64,000 bases of DNA from an uncultured bacterium. GTDB taxonomy: Bacteria; Bipolaricaulota; Bipolaricaulia; UBA7950; UBA9294. Positions 8,054 through 16,560 of this stretch are shown here, piece after piece; within the stretch, counting starts at the first letter, position 1, and each line of letters begins with the position of its first letter. The stretch is from assembly GCA_903857865.1 (NCBI GenBank), contig CAIOGO010000002.1, positions 1 to 64,000 on the forward strand. Reading direction: 5' to 3'. Under the pieces are notes generated by a model. The model saw nothing but the letters and a program-made list of their open reading frames with translations, searched no databases and had not been told where the DNA came from. Both the position numbers and the translations under genes were made by a program.

Positions 8054-8968
8054 GTGCCACGGAAGCGTTCCTTCGCGCTCGCCGCGCTGTTCTCTCTCTG
8101 CCTCGTCGTTTGGCTCGCACTCCCCGGCGCAGCGGGCCTTCCGCAGACGGCGTCGCTCGTCACGTTCGGCCTCTTCACCGACCTGCATGCCCACGACCGC
8201 GATTCGCCACTTGAGGGAAAGTGGATGACGCACACGGAGGAACGGCTGACTGCGTTCACGGAGAGCATGAACGCCCGCGCCGTCGACTTCGTCGTGCAAC
8301 TTGGCGACTTCGTCAACGGCTGGGTGATCCTCGGGGCCGACCCCGGCGACCCGGGACGCATCCCGTCGATTCTCGCGTGGGCCGACGCCCTGTACGGCGC
8401 GTTCGCCGGCCCCCGCTACCACGTGCTCGGAAACCATGACCTGTTCAATCTCGACAAGGCCGAGATCCGGAGCATCCTTGGATTGGACTCCACCTACTAC
8501 AGCTTCGATGCAGGGCCTTTCCACTTCGTCACCCTCGACGTCCAGTTCGCGGAGGACGGTGCGGACCTCGCGAACACCTTCTCGGGAGTTGCCGGCTTCG
8601 TTCCGGACGCTGAACTCGCGTGGCTGCGCCGGGATCTTGCCGCGAACCGCGACCGTCCGACCATCGTCTTCGTCCATCAGATGCTCGACGCCTTTATCGA
8701 GGAGTGGGGACGTCCGCTGGTCGCCAACCAGCCGGACGTCCAGCGCGTCCTCGAGGAGGCCGGCAACGTGATCGCCGTCCTCCAGGGGCACGACCACGCC
8801 TACCACCACGAAGTCGTCGGCGGCATCCACTACGTGACGTTCGAGGCGCTCGTCGATCAGGACTCGCCGCCCTCTTGGGCGGTCATCACCCTCGACCCTG
8901 TCGCGCGAACGATCACCATCGACGGAACGGGAGACCAGCCGAGCGAGACGCTTCGCTACGGCCCGTAG
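8054..8968 (+). CDS. Exported calcineurin-type metallophosphoesterase (second of tandem pair)
   Basis: 304 residues from a GTG start 5 nt after AAAGGAGGT. It has a signal peptide ('FALAALFSLCLVVWLALPGAAG') and the motifs 'TDLHAHD', 'QLGDFVNG', 'GNHDLFN', 'FVHQML' and 'GHDHAYHH'. It is a close paralogue of the protein encoded 27 nt upstream, and the two are probably co-transcribed. Phosphate release outside the cell would fit with the phosphate transporter gene facing it, but this link is inference. Confidence 0.85.
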   Translation: MPRKRSFALAALFSLCLVVWLALPGAAGLPQTASLVTFGLFTDLHAHDRDSPLEGKWMTHTEERLTAFTESMNARAVDFVVQLGDFVNGWVILGADPGDPGRIPSILAWADALYGAFAGPRYHVLGNHDLFNLDKAEIRSILGLDSTYYSFDAGPFHFVTLDVQFAEDGADLANTFSGVAGFVPDAELAWLRRDLAANRDRPTIVFVHQMLDAFIEEWGRPLVANQPDVQRVLEEAGNVIAVLQGHDHAYHHEVVGGIHYVTFEALVDQDSPPSWAVITLDPVARTITIDGTGDQPSETLRYGP

Positions 8969-9152
8969 AGAGACTCATCGTTCCAAGTGCGGCGTCGTGG
9001 CGATCGGCGACGGGAAACCGACAGCCGCTACCTCCGCCGAGGCCTGCCGGATTCTCGGCGCGTCGGGCCGACCTCACGCTCCACGCCATGGGGACGAACG
9101 TCGAGGCCGACGGAGAAGACGTGCGGGCGTCGGCTGAGGCCGAGACGCGATC

Positions 9153-10769
9153 CTAGTCGGCGGCCACCGGGTGGATGATCAGGACGTCGCCGGCGATGTT
9201 CGTCGCGTGGTCGCCGATGCGTTCCAGGTTGTGCAGGATCTCAATGAACAGGATGCCGACTTCGGGATCGCAGCTCTCGGACTCGAGGCGTTCCACGTGG
9301 TTCGCCTTGTAGCGCGTCTCCAGCTCGTCGAGATGCTTCTCCAATTCCAGAGCGCGCTTCGCGCTCTCGGTATCCTCGGATTCGAGCGCCGCCAGCGCCT
9401 GCTGGTAGAGCTCGATCGCCCGATCGAACATGTCGCCGAGCTCCTCCAACGCAGCGCCCGTAAGACCACGCTTCTTCTCCATGATCTTGCTCGCGCGCAC
9501 GGTGATGTTGACCGCCTGATCGCCCACACGTTCGATGTCGGCCGCGATGTGGCGAAGAACGTGCAAGCGGCGCTCGTCCTTTCCACCGAGCGTGCTGCCG
9601 TCGATTCGATCGAGGAACGCATCGACCGACTCCTTGAGCCCGTCGATCGCCTCCTCCACCTCCGCGACTGATGCGATCTCGGTCGGATCGCGTTGGAGGA
9701 TCCCCTGCTTGCACGCGCGGATCATCGCCGTCGTCATTTCGCCCATGCGCAGGAGCTCGCGCTCCGCCTGCCGCACGGCGATCGCCGGCGTCGCCAGGAA
9801 CTGCTCGCCGAGGAACTGCGCCTTTCGCTGCGCCGACTCCTCGCGCCCCCGAACAAGCTGTCGGGCAAGCCAAACCAACAGCCCGACGCACGGGATGAGC
9901 GCCAGGGTGACCGCGACGTTAAAGATCGAGTGCGCGTTCGCAATCTGGCGGGGCAGCGAAGTCGACGTCATCTCCACGAGGCGCGCAAACCACGGCAGGA
10001 ACGGCACGAACGCCGCCACGCCAAGCACGTTGACGACGAGTTGGGTGACCGCGAGGCGACGAGCCGACAGCGACGTCCCGATCGACGCAATCTGCGCCGT
10101 CACCGTTGTTCCGATGTTGGCGCCAAGCACGATGGCGATCGCCGCCGGCAGAGTGATGAGGCCGGAACTGCCCAGCCCGATGACCAGCGCCGTCATCGCC
10201 GCGGAACTGTGGATGGCCGCCGTGACGCCGGCGCCGACGAGGACTCCCAAGAGGACGTTATTCCCACACGCCTGCAGGACGCTGAGAATCGCCGGGCTCT
10301 CCGCCAATCCCTTCAGCCCGCCCGTGAAGATGCTCATCCCGAGGAACACGAGACCGAGTCCGAGGATGATCCGGCCGACGTCGCCGATCTTCTTCCCGCG
10401 GAAGGTCTCCCCGAGGAAGTACCCGACGGCAATGCTCGGCATGAAGTAGAAGCCGATCTTGAACGCAATGATCTGCGCGGTCAGCGTCGTGCCGATCTCC
10501 GCACCCAGCATGACGCCGATTCCCTGCGCCAGGGTGAGGATGCCGGCATTGATGAGTCCGATGAGCAGGACCATCGTCATCGTGCTTGACTGCAACGTTG
10601 CGGACGTCACCATGCCCACGAGGACGCCGCGATACACCTTCCCCGTGAGTCGCTCGATGATCACCCGCATGCGGTCTCCGACCGCACGCTTGAGCGCGTC
10701 GCTCAGAATCCGCAACCCAAACAGGAATACCGCCAGCCCGCCGGCTGTAGTGAACAGGACCTCGACCAT
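9153..10769 (-). CDS. Na+/phosphate cotransporter with C-terminal PhoU-like domain
   Basis: 538 residues. Two Na/Pi-cotransport repeats carry the signatures 'TLQSSTMTMVLLIGL' and 'AIHSSAAMTALVIGL'; about eight or nine membrane helices fill residues 1-320. A PhoU-type four-helix domain follows (about 345-535, with 'RHIAADIERVGDQAVNI' and 'LHNLERIGDHATNIA'). It imports phosphate, or exports it in some family members. The ATG at 10769 follows GGGGGAG; the frame is open 32 codons further but without a ribosome site and through the promoter -10 (TATACT, 10803-10808). Confidence 0.9.
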   Translation of the reverse strand: MVEVLFTTAGGLAVFLFGLRILSDALKRAVGDRMRVIIERLTGKVYRGVLVGMVTSATLQSSTMTMVLLIGLINAGILTLAQGIGVMLGAEIGTTLTAQIIAFKIGFYFMPSIAVGYFLGETFRGKKIGDVGRIILGLGLVFLGMSIFTGGLKGLAESPAILSVLQACGNNVLLGVLVGAGVTAAIHSSAAMTALVIGLGSSGLITLPAAIAIVLGANIGTTVTAQIASIGTSLSARRLAVTQLVVNVLGVAAFVPFLPWFARLVEMTSTSLPRQIANAHSIFNVAVTLALIPCVGLLVWLARQLVRGREESAQRKAQFLGEQFLATPAIAVRQAERELLRMGEMTTAMIRACKQGILQRDPTEIASVAEVEEAIDGLKESVDAFLDRIDGSTLGGKDERRLHVLRHIAADIERVGDQAVNITVRASKIMEKKRGLTGAALEELGDMFDRAIELYQQALAALESEDTESAKRALELEKHLDELETRYKANHVERLESESCDPEVGILFIEILHNLERIGDHATNIAGDVLIIHPVAAD

Positions 10770-10802
10770 CCGCTCCCCCCACGCGTTACAATCAGGCGTG
10801 GA

Positions 10803-10831
10803 AGTATAAGCGGCGAGCCCGACGACGCGAA
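10803..10831 (-). promoter_or_regulatory. Probable promoter of the Na/Pi cotransporter
   Basis: TATACT (-10, 10803-10808) with a weak TTCGCG (-35, 10826-10831) at 17 bp on the minus strand. Confidence 0.4.
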
Positions 10832-10849
10832 ACCCAAAGAGCTGTCGGT

Positions 10850-10878
10850 TTGCGCAACAGCCCAACGGACCGTAGATT
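10850..10878 (+). promoter_or_regulatory. Promoter of add, probably giving a leaderless transcript
   Basis: TTGCGC (10850-10855), 17-bp spacer, TAGATT (10873-10878). The -10 box ends 9 nt before the add ATG and no Shine-Dalgarno sequence lies between, so transcription should start at or beside the start codon. Confidence 0.45.
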
Positions 10879-10887
10879 GGACGTGCG

Positions 10888-11910
10888 ATGACGGAATGGA
10901 TGCGACGGATGCCGAAGGTCGAGCTTCACGTTCACCTCGACGGCTCCTTGCGCTGGGAAACGGTCGAAGAGCTGGCCCGGACCGTCCCTCCCGAGGCCGG
11001 ACTCCCGCCGACGGACAACCTGCGCCAGGCCGTCGTCCCTGAAGGGAAACGGTCTCTCGAGGACTACCTTGCCTCGTTCGGGTTCACGGTACCCCTCCTC
11101 CAGACCCCGTCGGCCCTCGAACGAGCGGCCTACGAGCTCTGCGCCGACGCCGCGGCGGAGAACGTCATCTACCTGGAAGTCCGATTCGCGCCCTTATTGC
11201 ACACGCGGCTGGACCTCAAGCCCCGCGACGTGGTCGCCGCTGTTCTCGCCGGCATGCACCGCGCCGAGGAGAAGCTGGGAGTCGAATCCGGGCTGATCCT
11301 CACGGCCCTCAAACAGGAGACGACGGAACACTCGATCGAAACCGTTCAGCTTGCCGCCCAGTTCCGGCGGGACGGCGTCGTCGGCGTCGACCTCGCCGGC
11401 CCGGAGCGGCAGTTCCCTCCTCTCAAGCACCGCAAGGCGTTCGAGTTCGCGCACGACGCCGGGCTTCACGTCACGATCCACGCGGGAGAGGGGTGCTGTC
11501 CCGAGCAGATCAAGGAGGCGCTCGATCTCGGAGCGGAGCGCATCGGGCACGGCGTCTACCTTTTCCAGGCCCCCAAGACGGAGAGCCGCGTCGCCGAACT
11601 CGGGATCCCTCTAGAGATCTGCCCCACGAGCAATCTGCAGGTCTCGGGATTCATGGCGTCCTACGCCGACCATCCCCTCGGCCGCTACATCGAGCTCGGA
11701 ATCCCGGTCACGATCAACACCGACAATCGCCTCATGTCGCAGGTCGACCTGTCGCACGAGTTCGACGTCGTCGCCAAGGCGTTCAAGTTCAAGCGAGAGT
11801 CGATTCAAAGTCTGCTCACGAATGGCGTCCAGGCGGCCTTCCTGCCCGAAGAGAGGAAGGAGAAGCTGCAGGGGCGGGTGGACGCCTTCTTCTCGCACCG
11901 GCGCCTCTAG
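10888..11910 (+). CDS. add: Adenosine deaminase family protein
   Basis: 340 residues, the normal length. It has the zinc ligands in 'VELHVHLDGS' (H14, H16), the catalytic 'HAGEG', 'ERIGHGVYL', 'EICPTSNLQ' and 'TINTDNRL'. It deaminates adenosine (or a related adenine nucleoside) to the inosine form in purine salvage. Related enzymes act on adenine or aminodeoxyfutalosine; the sequence does not decide. The stop overlaps by 4 nt the stop of the convergent endonuclease Q gene. Confidence 0.85.
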   Translation: MTEWMRRMPKVELHVHLDGSLRWETVEELARTVPPEAGLPPTDNLRQAVVPEGKRSLEDYLASFGFTVPLLQTPSALERAAYELCADAAAENVIYLEVRFAPLLHTRLDLKPRDVVAAVLAGMHRAEEKLGVESGLILTALKQETTEHSIETVQLAAQFRRDGVVGVDLAGPERQFPPLKHRKAFEFAHDAGLHVTIHAGEGCCPEQIKEALDLGAERIGHGVYLFQAPKTESRVAELGIPLEICPTSNLQVSGFMASYADHPLGRYIELGIPVTINTDNRLMSQVDLSHEFDVVAKAFKFKRESIQSLLTNGVQAAFLPEERKEKLQGRVDAFFSHRRL

Positions 11911-13088
11911 ACGACAATCCGCGCCTTCCCGTACACCCCGTCGTATCCCGGAGTCAGGCCAACGTGCCCCGCGCGAACCGCAGCCACCGCATCCGCCACC
12001 GCGCCCGACGCACGCTGGCGGAGCTCCTCGATCGGCCGATCGATCAGGATTGACAACTCCGAGCCGAACGCCGCCACAAGCTCGGCAACCCTCGACGACC
12101 CCGCTCTCGATCCTGCGCTCAACCCCAACGCCTGCCCCACGATCTCGTCAAGCGGCATCACCCTCACGAACGGAGGTACGCCGACTGCGACGGCTTGATC
12201 GGCAAGCTGCTCCACTCGATGGAGCACACCCATTGTCAGGGGCTTGCCGCACGCCGGACAACGGCCCGCGAGCCCTCGCGCCTGGTCGGGCGAGAGAGAC
12301 ACGCCGCACGCGCGATGCCCATCGTGGTAGTACTTGCCTTCCTCCGGGAAGAGCTCGATCGTGCCCACGCAGCCGGCGCCGCCCGTCAGCGCCGACGCCA
12401 CAGCGGGGAACGAGATCTCGTCCAGGCGGAGGATCGTGGCCTCTCGCCCGAGGCGCTCAGGAGAATGGGCGTCCGAGAACGAGACGAGCGTCAGCCGGTC
12501 CAAAGCAGACACCCGGCGACACATGGCAGGATCGCTCGACAGTCCGGTTTCAATGGCCGTGATGCGTTCCGCGTACGGGCCGAAGCATGCATCGAGCGCG
12601 TCGAACCCCGACCGCGCCCCGAACACGGAGTACCACGGCGTCCAGACGTGGGCCGGAATGACCACGGTCTCCGGAGCTTCGGTCCAGATCGCGTCAACGA
12701 CGTCCTTCGCCGACGCGCGGAGCGACGGGCGGCCGTCCGATCGCACCGCACCGATCCGGCTCAGGCTCTTCGACACCGCCTCCGCCGCCCGAATCGACGG
12801 AAGGAGGAGAAGAAGGTGAATGCGCCGACCTCGCTCCTCTTCGCGCCACGAGACCGACACCTCGCCCGTCACGAGGAAGCGCACCCCGCCGGCCGCGTAC
12901 ACACCGTCCCCTGCGGGTTGGAGTTGTCGACTCGCTTCGGCGAGCCACTCCGGGTGGGTACCATCGCCCGTTCCAAGAAGGTCGACGCCCTTCTGCCGAG
13001 CCGCTCGCGCGAGGCCCTCGAAGCCCATGCGCGGACTCGTCGCGCGACTGAATCGGGAGTGAGTGTGCAAGTCGGCGATCGCGCGCAT
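11907..13088 (-). CDS. Endonuclease Q-like PHP-domain nuclease
   Basis: 393 residues. The N-terminal PHP domain begins 'AIADLHTHSRFSRAT' and has 'GTGDGTHPEW', 'VVIPAHVWTPW' and 'SFSDAHSPERLG'. Cysteine pairs at 'RACGVS' and 'GRCPACGKPL' form a zinc-binding part as in EndoQ. EndoQ cuts DNA 5' of deaminated bases (uracil, hypoxanthine, xanthine) and abasic sites; it is typical of Thermococcales and found in few bacteria. It overlaps the upstream lipoprotein stop by 1 nt (TGATG), in an operon with the alkyltransferase-like gene. Confidence 0.8.
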   Translation of the reverse strand: MRAIADLHTHSRFSRATSPRMGFEGLARAARQKGVDLLGTGDGTHPEWLAEASRQLQPAGDGVYAAGGVRFLVTGEVSVSWREEERGRRIHLLLLLPSIRAAEAVSKSLSRIGAVRSDGRPSLRASAKDVVDAIWTEAPETVVIPAHVWTPWYSVFGARSGFDALDACFGPYAERITAIETGLSSDPAMCRRVSALDRLTLVSFSDAHSPERLGREATILRLDEISFPAVASALTGGAGCVGTIELFPEEGKYYHDGHRACGVSLSPDQARGLAGRCPACGKPLTMGVLHRVEQLADQAVAVGVPPFVRVMPLDEIVGQALGLSAGSRAGSSRVAELVAAFGSELSILIDRPIEELRQRASGAVADAVAAVRAGHVGLTPGYDGVYGKARIVV

Positions 13089-13738
13089 CAGCCGCCCGAG
13101 AGATCCGGCGCGTTGCAGGCCGCCTGGAACGACTCGATCTCCACCGTCGCGTAGAAGACGCGGGATTGGAACTCGGTCGCGTCGATCTCGAAGCGTGCGC
13201 GCTCCCCGGGTTCGAGATCAGAGACGTCGAACGTTCCGTCGCTCAGCCTCACCCCATCGAAGTCGTAGAACTTCGCGCGCACCGTGACCGCGTCCAGGCG
13301 GACGCCCGAGCGATTTCCCACGACGCCGCTGACCGCTGGCGGGTAGCCAAGCGTCAGCCTCCATGTGGGGTCGACGAACGCGACGGGTTCTGCGATCAGC
13401 GCCTTCGTCGTCGTCCCGGCCACACCGCGGCGGTCCGTGACGGTGAGGACGACCGAGTACGACCCCGCCTCGAGGAAGCGGTGAAACGCGACGCCCCCGG
13501 TCTCGGCAGGCGGTGTCCCATCGTCGAATTCCCATACAGCCTGGACGATCTCGTTCCCGGGAACCGTTGTGGACGTGGAGACGAAGACGTAGTCCAGCGC
13601 GCCCTCTCTGCCATCCGGACACCAGGTGAAGTCCGCGGCCGGCCTCACGACGGAAGGTTGACAGCCCACGAGCAGACCGAGAAGACTGACGCAAAGAACC
13701 GCCAGCGCGGCGCGGCCCGCGACGATCGCCGGCGTCAC
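13088..13738 (-). CDS. PKD-domain lipoprotein
   Basis: 216 residues. A lipoprotein signal with lipobox 'LLVGC' leads into a PKD-type beta-sandwich ('WEFDDGTPPAETGGVAFHRF', 'YSVVLTVTDRRGVAG'), then a second beta domain ('VVGNRSGVRLDAVTVRAKFY') of the type that gives generic interaction surfaces. It is expected to be anchored outside the cytoplasmic membrane. It sits between two DNA-repair genes and overlaps both, probably a matter of shared transcription and not shared function. Confidence 0.75.
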   Translation of the reverse strand: MTPAIVAGRAALAVLCVSLLGLLVGCQPSVVRPAADFTWCPDGREGALDYVFVSTSTTVPGNEIVQAVWEFDDGTPPAETGGVAFHRFLEAGSYSVVLTVTDRRGVAGTTTKALIAEPVAFVDPTWRLTLGYPPAVSGVVGNRSGVRLDAVTVRAKFYDFDGVRLSDGTFDVSDLEPGERARFEIDATEFQSRVFYATVEIESFQAACNAPDLSGG

Positions 13739-14076
13739 CCGAACAGCCCCTCTTGCCCGAACCCCACGTCATCGATCCCGTCCCACCCATACTCTTGCAG
13801 GTCGATGCGCCCATCGAGCCCGAAGGCGACCCCTTCGGCGCGGAGCCGCACGACCTGTTCCTCCCCAATGCTCGACTCGCCCTTGGCGTTCACGATGCGG
13901 TGCCACGGAACATCGGACCTCGGCGCCCCTCGGCCGAGCGCCGCCATGGCGTACCCCACTTGGCGCGCACCGCGCGGTATGCCGACCGCGCGAGCGATCG
14001 ATCCGTACGTGGCCACCCTTCCCGTCGGAACCTGCCGCACGACAGCGTAGATCCGCTCGTAGAGGCTCTCGATCAT
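13735..14076 (-). CDS. Alkyltransferase-like (ATL) protein
   Basis: 113 residues matching the DNA-binding domain of O6-alkylguanine-DNA alkyltransferases: 'VPTGRVATYGSIARAVG', 'ARQVGYAMA' and 'DVPWHRIVNAKGE'. The acceptor cysteine of the PCHR motif is replaced by tryptophan (P57-W58-H59-R60), the hallmark of ATL proteins. These bind O6-alkylguanine and hand it to nucleotide excision repair instead of reversing it. It is first in a three-gene overlapping unit with the lipoprotein and EndoQ. Confidence 0.88.
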   Translation of the reverse strand: MIESLYERIYAVVRQVPTGRVATYGSIARAVGIPRGARQVGYAMAALGRGAPRSDVPWHRIVNAKGESSIGEEQVVRLRAEGVAFGLDGRIDLQEYGWDGIDDVGFGQEGLFG

Positions 14077-14201
14077 CGACCCTTCCTCCCTGCCGGACGT
14101 GAGATCGTCGCAGTCTACTCCTCGCGTCGGCCGGCGGCGAGTGACTCGCGCGCACGGAGGCCACAGCCTCGCTTCGCTATACTCTGGCGCGGTGATCGCT
14201 C

Positions 14202-14444
14202 ATGTGTCTTGCTGCTCCGGCGCGCGTGGTGTCCGTTTCTGGCCAGACGGCCGTCGTCGACTACGACGGCGTCCAGACGAACGCTCGTCTCGAGACGCTG
14301 TCCGAGCCGCTCAGCCCGGGCGACTACGTCCTCGTCCACGCGGGGTTCGCCATCCAGCGCATGTCCGCCGAGGACGGGGAGGCGACGCTGCGGCTGTTCG
14401 ACGAGTTGGCGGCCTCTCTGTCTTCCCCGCCCACCGGCCCATGA
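14202..14444 (+). CDS. hypC: Hydrogenase maturation factor HypC
   Basis: 80 residues beginning 'MCLAAPARVV' with the essential Cys2, then 'DYDGVQTNARLE' and 'GDYVLVHAGFAIQ'. HypC partners HypD in making the Fe(CN)2CO group of NiFe hydrogenases. A TATACT -10 box at 14178-14183 lies 18 nt before the ATG; no clear -35 box or ribosome site is visible. The stop overlaps hypD by ATGA. Confidence 0.92.
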   Translation: MCLAAPARVVSVSGQTAVVDYDGVQTNARLETLSEPLSPGDYVLVHAGFAIQRMSAEDGEATLRLFDELAASLSSPPTGP

Positions 14445-15526
14445 GCCATCCGTTCCGCTTCTCCGATCCCCGGCGCGCTCGCCAACTCGGCGACGCCATT
14501 CGTCTCCTCGCGCCGCGGGAGCCCGTGAAGCTCGTCCACGTCTGTGGGACACACGAGATCGCGATCACGCGCCACGGCCTCCGCCGGTTTCTGCCGGAGA
14601 CCGTCCGAGTTCTCGAAGGCCCCGGCTGTCCGGTCTGCGTGACCCCGGCCGCGGACATCGAGACGGCCATTCGAATGGGCGAACACGGCGCCATCGTCTG
14701 CTCGTTCGGCGACATGCTCCGCGTGCCCGGGTTCGGCCGGTCGCTTGACGCCGCGCGCACCGACGGCTGCGATGTCCGCACCGTCCTGTCGGCCGACGAG
14801 GCCGTTCACGTCGCGCAGGCCACGTCACGCGAGGTGGTGTTCTTCGCCGTCGGTTTCGAAACGACGGCCCCGATGACGGCGGCCGTGACTTTGGAACGCG
14901 TACCCCCGAACCTCTCCATCCTCCTTTCTCACAAGCGGATCCCGCCCGCGATGGCCGCGCTTCTCGACCTTCCGGACACCGGAATCTCCGGCTTCCTTGC
15001 GCCCGGCCACGTCTCGACGATCATCGGCACGGCCGCCTACGAGCCGTGGATGAGCGGGCGGCGGATGCCCGTCGTCGTCGGCGGATTCGAACCGCTGGAC
15101 ATCCTCTACGCCATCGCCCTCTTGTTGCGACAGATTCGCGACCGCCGACCCACCGTGGAGAACGGGTACCCGCGCGCCGTCGAGAAGAACGGCAACCTTG
15201 CCGCCCAGCGGTTGCTCGACGAGGTGTTCGAACCGTCCGCCGTCGCGTGGCGGGGCATCGGCGTCCTCCCGATGTCCGGCTATCGCTTCCGGTCGTCGTT
15301 CGAGTCTCTCGATGCTCGCGCACGATTCGACGTCGGTGAGATTCCCGACTCCCCCGACGACGCCGGGTGTCGTTGCCCGGAGGTGCTCACGGCGCGCGCC
15401 GTTCCCAGCGACTGTCCCCTCTTCGGGACCCGCTGCACACCCCTTTCGCCCGTCGGGCCCTGCATGGTCGGCGCGGAGGGCGCTTGCGCCATCTGGTTTC
15501 GTTACGACGGGGAGCGACTCCTGTGA
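14441..15526 (+). CDS. hypD: Hydrogenase maturation factor HypD
   Basis: 361 residues. 'KLVHVCGTHE', 'GPGCPVCVTP', 'FFAVGFETTAP' and the cysteine-rich C-terminus that binds a 4Fe-4S cluster ('CRCPEVL', 'DCPLFGTRCTP', 'GPCMVGAEGAC') are all present. HypD holds the iron while CN and CO ligands are added. The ATG at 14441 overlaps the hypC stop by 4 nt; the stop overlaps the hypE GTG. Confidence 0.93.
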   Translation: MSHPFRFSDPRRARQLGDAIRLLAPREPVKLVHVCGTHEIAITRHGLRRFLPETVRVLEGPGCPVCVTPAADIETAIRMGEHGAIVCSFGDMLRVPGFGRSLDAARTDGCDVRTVLSADEAVHVAQATSREVVFFAVGFETTAPMTAAVTLERVPPNLSILLSHKRIPPAMAALLDLPDTGISGFLAPGHVSTIIGTAAYEPWMSGRRMPVVVGGFEPLDILYAIALLLRQIRDRRPTVENGYPRAVEKNGNLAAQRLLDEVFEPSAVAWRGIGVLPMSGYRFRSSFESLDARARFDVGEIPDSPDDAGCRCPEVLTARAVPSDCPLFGTRCTPLSPVGPCMVGAEGACAIWFRYDGERLL

Positions 15527-16554
15527 ACGACCGGGAACCGAGAATCACTTCACTCCACGGAGCCGGCGGCGAGGTCATGGATCAGCTGCTCTCGCGGCTG
15601 GTCTTCCCGCGCCTTGCTGGCAGAGCCTCGGGCCGCATTCCCCTCTCCGCGGGCGACGACGGCGCGACGCTCGACCTTCCGCGGGACGGCGAACTCGTCT
15701 TCACAACCGACAGCCACGTCGTCAAGCCGATCTTCTTCCCCGGCGGCGACATCGGCCGCCTCGCCGCGTCCGGCACGCTCAACGATCTCGCCGTCATGGG
15801 CGCGAGGCCGTTCGCCATCAGTCTCGCCGCGGTCATCGAGGAAGGGTTCCCCATCGCCGATCTTGAACGCCTTCTCGACTCGTTCGCCGCCGCCCTCGAC
15901 GACGTCGGCGCCGCCGTGGCCTGCGGCGACACCAAGGTTATGCCCGCGGGCGACCTCGACGGCATCCTCCTCACCACGTCCGGCATCGGCGTCGCACGGC
16001 GCGCGATCTCGGACGCCGCGCTCCGCATCGGCGATCGCGTCCTCGTGACGGGCACGCTGGGCGATCACGGGATGGCGCTCCTTGCCGCGCGAGGAGAGTT
16101 CCACTTGACGACACTCTTGCGTAGCGACGTGGCCCCCATCTGGCCCATGCTCGCGCCGCTGCTCGACGAGCTCGGCGACGCAATGCATGCCATGAAGGAT
16201 CCAACGCGCGGCGGGCTCGCGGCCGCGCTGAACGAGATGGCGCGGAAGTCGCGCACGTGCATCGAGGTGATCGAGGCCGACATCCCGATCCGGCCGGAAG
16301 TGCTCGGCCTGTCGGAGCTCCTCGGCATCTCCCCCCTCGAAGTGGCCAACGAGGGAAAGGCCATCGTCGTCGTCGACGCGCGCGCTGCCGACGACGCGCT
16401 GCGGATCCTCAAGCGTCATCCCTTGGGCGCCTCGGCCGCCATCATCGGCACGGTCAGCGAGGAGTACCCAGGCCACGTGGTGCTCGCGACGGAAGTTGGT
16501 GGCCGGCGCTTCCTCGACATGCCGCTCGGCGATCCCGTGCCCCGCATCTGCTAG
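15523..16554 (+). CDS. hypE: Hydrogenase maturation factor HypE
   Basis: 343 residues from GTG 15523, overlapping the hypD stop (GTGA). The PurM-like ATP domain has 'HGAGGEVM', 'SAGDDGATL', 'ASGTLNDLAVMGARP' and 'MKDPTRGGLA'. It ends in 'PRIC', the conserved C-terminal cysteine that carries the thiocarboxamide converted to thiocyanate as the cyanide donor. hypA, hypB, hypF and hydrogenase subunits are not in this window. Confidence 0.93.
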   Translation: MNDREPRITSLHGAGGEVMDQLLSRLVFPRLAGRASGRIPLSAGDDGATLDLPRDGELVFTTDSHVVKPIFFPGGDIGRLAASGTLNDLAVMGARPFAISLAAVIEEGFPIADLERLLDSFAAALDDVGAAVACGDTKVMPAGDLDGILLTTSGIGVARRAISDAALRIGDRVLVTGTLGDHGMALLAARGEFHLTTLLRSDVAPIWPMLAPLLDELGDAMHAMKDPTRGGLAAALNEMARKSRTCIEVIEADIPIRPEVLGLSELLGISPLEVANEGKAIVVVDARAADDALRILKRHPLGASAAIIGTVSEEYPGHVVLATEVGGRRFLDMPLGDPVPRIC

Positions 16555-16560
16555 CCTCGG

